From: Proteobacteria bacterium UBA1858
GTDB taxonomy: Bacteria > Pseudomonadota > Gammaproteobacteria > UBA4575
Direction: 5' to 3'
Length of the DNA stretch: 16,774 nt
NCBI GenBank assembly: GCA_002338385.1
Contig: DDIE01000002.1
Coordinates: forward strand, 26,593 to 43,366
Part shown: positions 7,184 to 13,867 of the stretch, one piece after another
Numbering within the stretch: position 1 is the stretch's first letter
Layout of the letters: each line of letters opens with the position of its first letter
Notes under the pieces: model-generated
Database searches by the model: none
What the model saw: only the letters and a program-made list of their open reading frames with translations
Told to the model about the DNA's origin: nothing
Translations under genes and position numbers: made by a program

Positions 7184-8148
7184 AGCACAGTCTTTAGAAA
7201 ACGATTAAATGCCTGCAGCTCTTGATACTCAGAGGATACCGCTGACAAATACTCCAGGGTGCGTGGAATATCGTTTAAATAATTAGCTTTGCCATCACGA
7301 TAATGCAGACGACAGAAAATACCGACAGCTTTGAGATGGCGTTGCACACCCATCAGATCAAACCAGCGTTTAAACTCGCGATACTGGTACTGACTGTGCT
7401 GCTGATCTATAAAGCATCTTAGCCATTGCTCGATCTTTGCTGCTGGCCAGTCGATGTAACAGTCACGCAGTAAGGAGACAAGATCATAGCTGACCGGTCC
7501 CAGTACTGCGTCTTGAAAATCGATCACGCCCAGACGATCATTGTTCAACAACATTAAATTACGTGCATGATAATCTCGGTGGACAAATGTTTGCGGTTGC
7601 TGCAGCGCATTTTGTTCTAGCAGAGCAAAAGTATGTGCCAGCATGAGCTCCATCTCATGGTCCATAGGTATGTGTTTGTGGCGACCCAGAAACCACGTAC
7701 TGAATAATGTCATTTCTTGCTGCAACAGGGCACTGTCATAGCGTGGTAAATGCTCGGTCGGAACAGTTTGTAACTGGCATAATGTATTGATAGCCAGACC
7801 ATACAAGTGGTCAGCAGTGTTCGCGCTAAGCTGGTCAAGTAGAAGTTGATCACCAAAATCAGTCAATATAAAGAAGCCATGCGGGCGCGATGCATGCTCG
7901 ATTAATGGGACCGGCATATGATGTTTGGCCAGTAATTGGCTCACCTGAATGAAAGCGGCATTATTTTCATGCTTGGGCGGCGCATCAACCGCAATTAAAG
8001 AGAGCGCTTCTTGCGCATGTTGTTGTGCAGCACAGAAGCGATAATATTTTCGAAAGCTGGCATCGCCGGACACACTGACAAAACTATCATCAAGTATTGA
8101 ATAATGCTGGTGACACCAGTCAATTAATTCCTTCTCACGCTCATTCAT
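7180..8148 (-). CDS. amgK: Anomeric MurNAc/GlcNAc kinase AmgK
   Basis: AmgK phosphorylates the anomeric hydroxyl of MurNAc (and GlcNAc) recovered from peptidoglycan turnover, making the substrate of MurU. It belongs to the aminoglycoside phosphotransferase (APH) kinase fold. With the start at 8148 it has 322 residues. The catalytic loop is HRDYHARN (His190, Asp192, Asn197), and the metal-binding Asp210 lies in GVIDFQDAVLGPVSYD, which is typical of this subgroup. FILTDFGDQLLLD at about 93-105 is the hinge region. A longer frame starts at 8178, but its extra ten residues look unrelated and MNEREKELIDW resembles usual family N-termini; an AGAG sits 8 bases before the shorter start. It is divergent from the acetolactate synthase gene across about 140 bases and coupled to murU downstream. 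Confidence 0.9.
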   Translation of the reverse strand: MNEREKELIDWCHQHYSILDDSFVSVSGDASFRKYYRFCAAQQHAQEALSLIAVDAPPKHENNAAFIQVSQLLAKHHMPVPLIEHASRPHGFFILTDFGDQLLLDQLSANTADHLYGLAINTLCQLQTVPTEHLPRYDSALLQQEMTLFSTWFLGRHKHIPMDHEMELMLAHTFALLEQNALQQPQTFVHRDYHARNLMLLNNDRLGVIDFQDAVLGPVSYDLVSLLRDCYIDWPAAKIEQWLRCFIDQQHSQYQYREFKRWFDLMGVQRHLKAVGIFCRLHYRDGKANYLNDIPRTLEYLSAVSSEYQELQAFNRFLKTVL

Positions 8149-8275
8149 ACTAGTTACTCTGGTGCCTAAAGCTGTCATGGATCATGTATAGGTTATTCAT
8201 AGGCATGTCATGAGCACCATTATATACTGTTGCTTAATCTATCAACCCAGCTTTTTTTTACATCATACGACTTCC

Positions 8276-8280
8276 GGAGG
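8276..8280 (+). promoter_or_regulatory. Strong ribosome binding site for the acetolactate synthase-like gene
   Basis: GGAGG, 5 bases before the GTG start at 8286, is one of the best Shine-Dalgarno matches in the window. It fixes the GTG start and suggests efficient translation of the cassette. Confidence 0.75.
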
Positions 8281-8285
8281 ACAGG

Positions 8286-9932
8286 GTGAAAGCATCAGAA
8301 TTGTTTGTTAAGTGTCTTGAGAATGAGGGCGTCGAATACATTTTCGGTATCCCGGGTGAGGAGAATCTGGATGTCATGGATGCACTGCTAGACAGTAAGA
8401 TAGAGTTCATAACGACTCGGCATGAGCAGGGCGCGGCGTTTATGGCTGATGTGTATGGTCGTTTGACTGGCAGAGCTGGCGTTTGTCTGGCTACGCTGGG
8501 TCCAGGAGCAACTAATTTAGTGACCGGCTTTGCGGATGCCGATATGGATCGCGCCCCTATTGTTGCGATTGCCGGTCAGGGCGCAACGACCCGGATGCAT
8601 AAAGAGAGTCATCAAGTTCTAGATCTAGTCAACTTGTTTGAGCCAATCTCAAAATATAGTACTCAGATTCGTGCGCCACAAATCATCCCCGAAGTTGTTC
8701 GAAAAGCGTTCAAGGATGCTCAAATGGAGAAGCCTGGTGGTAGCTTTATCGATTTTCCAGAGAATATTGCGGGCACCCAAATGCCTCTTGATAAGCAACC
8801 TTTAAGAGTGCAGTCGCCGTCGTTGCCAATACCCCCGAGCAATAAAATCATGCAAGCGGTAGAGATCATCAATCAGGCTGAGTATCCCATCGTCATGGCT
8901 GGCAACGGTGTTATCCGCAATCATGCCTCTGAGGCTCTGGTGAATTTTGCTGAAAAACTCAACATTGCAGTGGCCACCACCTTTATGGCTAAGGGCGTCA
9001 TCCCATTTTCACACCACCTGTCATTAGGTACGGTCGGCCTGCAAGCTAAGGATTATGTTGGTTGTGGTTTTGAAAAATCTGATGTCATAATTTGTGTGGG
9101 TTTTGACATGGTGGAGTTTCATCCTCACATTTGGCACAAGTATAAAGATAAAAAAATCATCCATATCGATATGAGCCCAGCAGAAGTCGACGAGCACTAT
9201 ATTCTTGAGATGGGTTTAGTGGGTGATATTAAAGCTGGACTCAATGGTATAGCCGAGCTGGCAAGCCCAAGAACGGGTAGCTATAACAATGAGCTGCGCA
9301 GCACAATTGTTAATGAGCTGAATGAGCACGCTACAGATATGGCTTTTCCAGTCAAGCCACAAAAAATCATTTGTGATTTACGCGCGGTGTTGGCACCTGA
9401 AGATATCGTGATATCAGATGTCGGTGCACACAAAATGTGGATGGCACGTATGTATCAAGCCGAGCATCCTAATACGTGTATCATCTCCAACGGCTTTGCT
9501 TCTATGGGTATCGGTGTGCCGGGTGCGATTGCCGCGAAGTTAGTCTACCCAGAGCGGGTGGCACTGACGGTTACGGGTGATGCGGGCTTTATGATGAACT
9601 CGCAGGAGATAGAGACTGCGTTGAGAATGAATATTGCGCTTATTATTCTCATTTGGAATGATAGTGAGTATGGCCTGATACGCTGGCATCAGATGAAGAA
9701 AATGGGTCGCCCAAGCCATATTGAGTTTAACAACCCAGATTTTGTCAAATATGCCGAGAGTTTTGGTGCTAAAGGTTATCGTGTTGCCAAGACCGAGCAG
9801 CTTAAGCCAACACTCAAACAGGCCATTGCCGACAATACAGTTGTGATTATCGACTGTCCTGTTGATTACTCAGAAAATATGAAGCTGACAGAAGAGCTAA
9901 GCCGATTAACCAGTGGTCTAAGTATGGAATGA
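8286..9932 (+). CDS. AlsS-like acetolactate synthase / ThDP-dependent 2-oxoacid enzyme
   Basis: This 548-residue protein belongs to the thiamine-diphosphate enzymes and most resembles the catabolic acetolactate synthase (AlsS/BudB) branch, which condenses two pyruvates to 2-acetolactate plus CO2. The catalytic Glu47 lies in TTRHEQGAAFMADVYGR. KESHQVLDLVNLFEPISKYS (106-125) and the C-terminal CPVDYSENMKL follow the AlsS pattern, as does VKYAESFGAKG. The ThDP/metal motif starts at 431 as GDA (usually GDG) and ends at IWND (456-459). No small regulatory subunit (ilvH/ilvN type) is present, which agrees with AlsS, but no acetolactate decarboxylase follows either. Instead an aldehyde dehydrogenase overlaps it by 4 bases. 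The true reaction could therefore be another decarboxylation or carboligation yielding an aldehyde. Family is sure; substrate is not. Confidence 0.85.
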   Translation: MKASELFVKCLENEGVEYIFGIPGEENLDVMDALLDSKIEFITTRHEQGAAFMADVYGRLTGRAGVCLATLGPGATNLVTGFADADMDRAPIVAIAGQGATTRMHKESHQVLDLVNLFEPISKYSTQIRAPQIIPEVVRKAFKDAQMEKPGGSFIDFPENIAGTQMPLDKQPLRVQSPSLPIPPSNKIMQAVEIINQAEYPIVMAGNGVIRNHASEALVNFAEKLNIAVATTFMAKGVIPFSHHLSLGTVGLQAKDYVGCGFEKSDVIICVGFDMVEFHPHIWHKYKDKKIIHIDMSPAEVDEHYILEMGLVGDIKAGLNGIAELASPRTGSYNNELRSTIVNELNEHATDMAFPVKPQKIICDLRAVLAPEDIVISDVGAHKMWMARMYQAEHPNTCIISNGFASMGIGVPGAIAAKLVYPERVALTVTGDAGFMMNSQEIETALRMNIALIILIWNDSEYGLIRWHQMKKMGRPSHIEFNNPDFVKYAESFGAKGYRVAKTEQLKPTLKQAIADNTVVIIDCPVDYSENMKLTEELSRLTSGLSME

Positions 9933-11371
9933 AACAACACTATCCAGTCATGATCAAAAATGCCCAAGGCAGTGGGCGTAATTTAACGGTGACTGCACCA
10001 TGGGATGGTGCGGTAATCGCTGAGCTACCCTATGCGGCAGAAGATGATGTCGAACAAGCGCTGACCACCGCCTATCAAATTTTCAAACATAGACAGCGCT
10101 GGTTAAGTAAACCAGAGCGTATCCAAATATTAGAAACCACAGCCGAATTGATGCAGTCACAGGCTGAATCACTTGCCTTGGAAGCGGCGCGTGAAGGTGG
10201 TAAGCCACTGATTGATTCGCGGGTTGAAGTGGCTCGGGCGATTGATGGGGTCAAAAATTGTATTGAGGTATTACGCACCGAGACAGGCCGCGAAATACCA
10301 ATGGGCTTAAATTCAGCATCAGCCCAGCGCTTAGCGTTCACTCATAAAGAGCCCATTGGGGTGGTGGTCGCTGTCAGCGCGTTTAATCATCCGCTTAATT
10401 TGATTATCCATCAGGTCGGTCCAGCGATCGCAGCAGGCTGCCCGGTCATTGTTAAGCCGGCACAAGATACACCACTCTCATGTATGCGTTTTGTGGCGCT
10501 GCTGCGTCAGGCAGGCTTACCAGAAGAATATTGTCAGGCCTGCGTGGTGGAAGATTTAGCCCTGGCTGAGAAACTGGTGTGCGATACGCGGGTGGCATTT
10601 TTATCATTTATAGGCAGTGCGCGCGTCGGTTGGATGTTACGTTCTAAACTGGCGCCGGGCGCGCGTTGTGCACTTGAGCATGGTGGGGTCGCACCTGTAA
10701 TTGTCGAACAATCTGCTGATCTGGCAGACACCCTGCCTCTGATCGCGAAAGGCGGCTTTTACCATGCTGGGCAAGTATGTGTCTCTGTCCAGCGCGTGTT
10801 CGCCCCCCGGGCAATTGCAGCTCAAGTAGCCCAGCGTTTGGCCGCATTGGGTGAGGCGATGACAGTAGGTGATCCAACCTCGCCCGATACGCAAGTTGGG
10901 CCATTAATTCGCCCGCATGAAGTGGTACGCATTAGTGATTGGGTGCAACAGGCGGTAGATGCTGGCGCGGAAATAGTGGCGGGCGGCTACAGTCTGTCAG
11001 ACACCTGTTATGCCTGCACGGTGTTACTCAATCCGGCAGTTGATGCATTAGTCAGCCAGCAGGAAATCTTCGGCCCGGTCATTTGTGTATATGCTTATGA
11101 TGAGTTGCAGCAGGCCATCGATCAAGCGAATAGCTTACCTTATGCGTTTCAAGCCGCAGTATTGACGCAAAATATTGACCAGGCGCTGAACTGCAGCCAA
11201 CGCTTGGATGCAGCCACGGTGATGATTAATGACCATACCGCATTCAGAGTCGATTGGATGCCCTTTGCTGGCTTGCGCCAATCGGGTCTAGGCGTCGGTG
11301 GCATTCCCTATACGTTTGAGGATATGCAGGTCGATAAGCAAATCGTTATCCGCTCTAAGCAGTTGTTATAA
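9929..11371 (+). CDS. NAD(P)-dependent aldehyde dehydrogenase family protein
   Basis: This 480-residue enzyme is a complete member of the aldehyde dehydrogenase superfamily and should oxidise an aldehyde to the acid or acyl form in the cytoplasm. Key residues are visible: Asn153 in SAFNHPLNL, the KPAQDTPLS cofactor region near 176, Glu250 in ALEHGG, the catalytic Cys284 in FYHAGQVCVSVQRVF, and Glu379 in QEIFGPV. The HAGQVCVSVQRV form is typical of the lactaldehyde/phosphonoacetaldehyde dehydrogenase-like group rather than of betaine-aldehyde or succinate-semialdehyde enzymes. EHGGV replaces the more common ELGGK/N after the general-base Glu. The ATG lies in the last codons of the AlsS-like gene (ATGA overlap), without a good separate ribosome site, so the two are translationally coupled and probably act on one pathway. 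The substrate cannot be read from the sequence. Confidence 0.88.
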   Translation: MKQHYPVMIKNAQGSGRNLTVTAPWDGAVIAELPYAAEDDVEQALTTAYQIFKHRQRWLSKPERIQILETTAELMQSQAESLALEAAREGGKPLIDSRVEVARAIDGVKNCIEVLRTETGREIPMGLNSASAQRLAFTHKEPIGVVVAVSAFNHPLNLIIHQVGPAIAAGCPVIVKPAQDTPLSCMRFVALLRQAGLPEEYCQACVVEDLALAEKLVCDTRVAFLSFIGSARVGWMLRSKLAPGARCALEHGGVAPVIVEQSADLADTLPLIAKGGFYHAGQVCVSVQRVFAPRAIAAQVAQRLAALGEAMTVGDPTSPDTQVGPLIRPHEVVRISDWVQQAVDAGAEIVAGGYSLSDTCYACTVLLNPAVDALVSQQEIFGPVICVYAYDELQQAIDQANSLPYAFQAAVLTQNIDQALNCSQRLDAATVMINDHTAFRVDWMPFAGLRQSGLGVGGIPYTFEDMQVDKQIVIRSKQLL

Positions 11372-11392
11372 TAGTGCTTGGGTAGGCTCGAT

Positions 11393-11659
11393 TTATTCTT
11401 GCTGGCTGCGCCTGTTGAGATAGTGGAAAAATTCAAACTTACTAATCAGGCCCTCGCCACTTTGATCATATTTTTTAAATACTTCCTCACGCCCCAACTG
11501 ATAAACACGTTGAGCTTCTTGCCGGGTAAGCTGTTCATTACGGTTGAGATCCAGGGACCAAAACAAACCATCCTGATAACTCATACCACCGCCAAAAGAC
11601 CAAGTCAGTGAACTGCTCATTAATAAACTGATACACACTAATAACTTAACTTTTTTCAT
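11393..11659 (-). CDS. Small secreted EF-hand protein
   Basis: This 88-residue protein has an N-terminal signal peptide (about 1-21, KKVKLLVCISLLMSSSLTWS) and two EF-hand-like calcium loops. The second, DQSGEGLISKFE, fits the 12-residue loop well (Asp, Ser, Glu, Leu-Ile, Ser and a final Glu). The first, DLNRNEQLTRQE, also has Asp/Asn ligands at positions 1, 3 and 5 and Glu at 12, but lacks the central Gly. A short helical linker joins them. It is probably a periplasmic calcium-binding protein with no enzymatic domain. TAGG lies 6 bases before the ATG. It is 24 bases downstream of argA on the same strand and probably shares its transcript. It is convergent with the aldehyde dehydrogenase gene, with 21 bases between the ends and no clear terminator. 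Its partner or role is unknown. Confidence 0.82.
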   Translation of the reverse strand: MKKVKLLVCISLLMSSSLTWSFGGGMSYQDGLFWSLDLNRNEQLTRQEAQRVYQLGREEVFKKYDQSGEGLISKFEFFHYLNRRSQQE

Positions 11660-11683
11660 ACTAAACCTATGTTGATTGAAACA

Positions 11684-12952
11684 TTAAAGTGATTTGACCA
11701 ATACCGACGAGTTTCGTTGCATGTCGTGCATTTGCTGACGATGTACAGGGATTGTATCGAGCGGACACTTTTTGTAGCCATTCTCGTAAAACCAGTGCAG
11801 TGCGCGTGTTGTCAGGACAAATACGCTCTGCATAGCCAGCTTACGTGCCTTGTTCTCTAAAAATTCCATCAACAGTGTGCCATGTCCCTCATGCTGAAAT
11901 TCCTTGTGCACGGCAATGCTGCCGAGCTCTGCACAATGTTCTTGCTGATAAGGGATGAGGGCGGCGCAGGCGATGACAAAGCCATCACGTTCAATCACAA
12001 CATAATGATCTAGCTCACGCTCTATTTGCTCAGTGGAACGCGCTAATAATATACCCTCATCCTCCAGCGGTTTGATCAGTGACTGGATACCCCCGACATC
12101 ATTAATCTTTGCCGGACGAATTTCATCGTAGTGGTGATCGCTAATCAGCGTGCCTGCCCCAGCATGGCTAAACAGTTCCTGTAGGAGTACGCCGGTCTGG
12201 CTGCAGCTCAGGATGTGGGTACGTTGTACTTGGCTAACACAGGCCTGAATCGCTAATTCAAGATAAGTACGCATCGATTTACTCAGCGACTTACGTCGTT
12301 TTAACAGCTTATCTGTATCATTCAGATTGAGAAACTTAAGCCGTTGTTTGCGACTGTCTAGTAAGGCCTTTTCCTGACTGAGAAAAATTAACTTTTCACT
12401 GGGCATACTGGCAGCAACATTGGCGGCGAGTTGGAATTCATCAATATAAAAACATTCACCGCTCGGAGAGTAGCCGAGCGAGGATAGCAGCACGATATTA
12501 TTTATTTCCAGTTGTTGGCGGATAGCAGTCGTTTCGATTCTGCGGACTTCTCCGCGATACTGTTGGTCCACGCCTGCCAGAATACCAATCGGTTTGGCCA
12601 CGACAAAGTTGCCACTCACAGTGGTCAGCTTCATTCCAGCCATAGGTGTATTCACCAGGCCAGTGGAGAATAATGCTTCTAAGCGGGTTTGCTGCTCACC
12701 AATGGTATGTTGCAGCTGGCGCATCTTGGTTTGCTTGATAACACCGAGCGTGTGCCTATTGAACACACCAGTACCGTAAACAATAATCAGTTTAATCCCC
12801 AGAGTCTGCATTAATGCCAGGTCTTGGATGAGGTCGCTGAGCGCATCACTGGCTATGACTTCAGCCGGCAGGGATATTACAAAGGTGCTGCCTTGATGTG
12901 CATAGATATAGGGTGCGGCTGCGCGCAGCGTGGCAATATCAAACGATTCCAT
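11684..12952 (-). CDS. argA: N-acetylglutamate synthase ArgA
   Basis: ArgA acetylates glutamate with acetyl-CoA, the first step of arginine synthesis. The 422-residue length is close to E. coli ArgA. An amino-acid-kinase-like domain (about 1-280) carries the arginine feedback site in this family: FVISLP near 24, VVAKPIGILAGVDQQYRG and the RRIET segment around residues 120-140. A GNAT acetyltransferase domain (about 283-422) follows, beginning IRPAKINDVGGIQSLI, with the acetyl-CoA loop QHEGHG and the family motif VFVLTTRALHWF near the C-terminus. One point is odd: the segment that reads VYGARPQI in E. coli is VYGTGVFNR here (58-66), losing the conserved Arg-Pro-Gln. No good ribosome site is visible before the ATG. 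A TATAAT lies about 35 bases upstream on the same strand. It is followed by the EF-hand gene. Confidence 0.93.
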   Translation of the reverse strand: MESFDIATLRAAAPYIYAHQGSTFVISLPAEVIASDALSDLIQDLALMQTLGIKLIIVYGTGVFNRHTLGVIKQTKMRQLQHTIGEQQTRLEALFSTGLVNTPMAGMKLTTVSGNFVVAKPIGILAGVDQQYRGEVRRIETTAIRQQLEINNIVLLSSLGYSPSGECFYIDEFQLAANVAASMPSEKLIFLSQEKALLDSRKQRLKFLNLNDTDKLLKRRKSLSKSMRTYLELAIQACVSQVQRTHILSCSQTGVLLQELFSHAGAGTLISDHHYDEIRPAKINDVGGIQSLIKPLEDEGILLARSTEQIERELDHYVVIERDGFVIACAALIPYQQEHCAELGSIAVHKEFQHEGHGTLLMEFLENKARKLAMQSVFVLTTRALHWFYENGYKKCPLDTIPVHRQQMHDMQRNSSVLVKSL

Positions 12953-12986
12953 ATGGATGCTGTGAATAAGGCTGTCAAAAATGCCA

Positions 12987-12992
12987 ATTATA
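12987..12992 (-). promoter_or_regulatory. Candidate -10 box for argA
   Basis: On the minus strand this reads TATAAT, a perfect -10 hexamer, about 35 bases before the argA ATG. No convincing -35 hexamer is seen at the expected distance, so an activator may be needed or the match may be chance. Confidence 0.4.
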
Positions 12993-13016
12993 CGGGTTAT
13001 TGGCTAAAAGGGACGC

Positions 13017-13022
13017 TATAAT
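13017..13022 (+). promoter_or_regulatory. Candidate -10 box for the secreted protein-regBA unit
   Basis: TATAAT on the plus strand, about 100 bases before the ATG at 13120, mirrors the argA -10 candidate 24 bases away. The -35 region is poor. It is the best promoter candidate for the genes running right. Confidence 0.4.
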
Positions 13023-13119
13023 TAGTGCTAAATCACTGTGATAACATCAACACAGCTGTAAAATTGACCACTGCGTCGCTTATGCTGATCATATGCGCTT
13101 AAATAATAGGATTAATATA

Positions 13120-13815
13120 ATGTTTAAAAAGATTACACAGCAGGCACAACTGCTGATTCAGGGGACTCTGCTTGCAACCTTATTTATCTCGCCAGTCCTG
13201 GCGGACATCGCTAATACTGACATCCCTGGAATTAACCGCAGCGGCGACAGCTATCAAGTGCCAGCGGATATGCAAGATTGGTCGACCCAAGATCTGTCAT
13301 CACTGCGCACAGAGCACCAAAAAAGTTTGGAGGCTATGCGTAAACATCAACTCAGTCAGGATGCCGCTGAGGAAAACATGTTGGCCGAACTTTTGCGGCA
13401 TGATTTAGTGCGCTTGTCGATCGTCGATGTGATACCGGTTCTAATTGAGGACTATCAAATCGACGGTGACTTCAAGCACACATTGATGGGCTATCGCTCA
13501 ACCTTTATGAATGAATTAAGAGCTAGCCATGATGACATCAGATCTCTGGGCGATTATCAGGCCTATGATTTCCGTTTTGCTGCCGTGTATATGTCTATGC
13601 TGTATGCCTTTGACAGTAATCCTGAATTTTATCAACGACTAAAATCCGACATGGTGAATGATGCAACACCGATAGGTCGTTATCGACTGTCGATTGATGA
13701 GTCCTATTTGAGTGTCAAACAAGCCAGTGAAAAAATGGACACTATCCATCAACTGAATGATCTTGAGAAGGTCATTGTCGCACTGGATTCTGAGCTGGAG
13801 CGACGTAAGCGCTAG
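13120..13815 (+). CDS. Secreted helical protein of unknown function, upstream of regB
   Basis: I do not recognise this protein. With the start at 13120 it has 231 residues: a signal peptide (about 1-28, ending SPVLA, cleaved before DIANTD) and then a mostly polar, helix-prone mature part. A charged region at about 60-90 (HQKSLEAMRKHQ...) and the C-terminal tail (DLEKVIVALDSELERRKR) have coiled-coil character. There are no cysteines in the mature part and no catalytic motif that I can identify. A frame from ATG 13093 adds nine residues, but an AGGA about 8 bases before 13120 and the clean signal peptide support the shorter form. It is most likely periplasmic. It lies 52 bases before regB on the same strand, with a hairpin between, and may be co-transcribed with the two-component system. 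Confidence 0.8.
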   Translation: MFKKITQQAQLLIQGTLLATLFISPVLADIANTDIPGINRSGDSYQVPADMQDWSTQDLSSLRTEHQKSLEAMRKHQLSQDAAEENMLAELLRHDLVRLSIVDVIPVLIEDYQIDGDFKHTLMGYRSTFMNELRASHDDIRSLGDYQAYDFRFAAVYMSMLYAFDSNPEFYQRLKSDMVNDATPIGRYRLSIDESYLSVKQASEKMDTIHQLNDLEKVIVALDSELERRKR

Positions 13816-13822
13816 TGTGTGT

Positions 13823-13854
13823 CTGACTGAAAGGTGGTTGTGACACCTAGTCAG
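13823..13854 (+). promoter_or_regulatory. Intercistronic hairpin before regB
   Basis: CTGACT-GAA-AGGTG (13823-13836) pairs with CACCT-AGTCAG (13844-13854): eleven base pairs with a three-base GAA bulge and a seven-base loop (GTTGTGA). No T-run follows, so it is not a standard intrinsic terminator. It ends 13 bases before the regB ATG, where a ribosome site would be, and no Shine-Dalgarno sequence is seen. It could tune the ratio of the secreted protein to RegB by RNA processing or translation control. Confidence 0.6.
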
Positions 13855-13867
13855 TTGATAGTTATCG

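Noticed and set aside
8230..8264. Possible sigma-70 promoter before the AlsS-like gene (TTGCTT at 8230, T-run and TACATC near 8259)
   Set aside because: The hexamer after a normal spacer falls in a T-run and the alternative -10 is poor, so it is too weak to annotate.
10534..10904. Several minus-strand open frames within the aldehyde dehydrogenase gene
   Set aside because: They are antisense readings of a clearly conserved enzyme, with Arg/Ser-rich composition and no recognisable domain.
13037..13056. CTGTG...CACAG inverted repeat resembling a CRP/FNR site before the secreted gene
   Set aside because: The half-site spacing does not fit TGTGA-N6-TCACA and the arms are only five bases, so it is likely chance.
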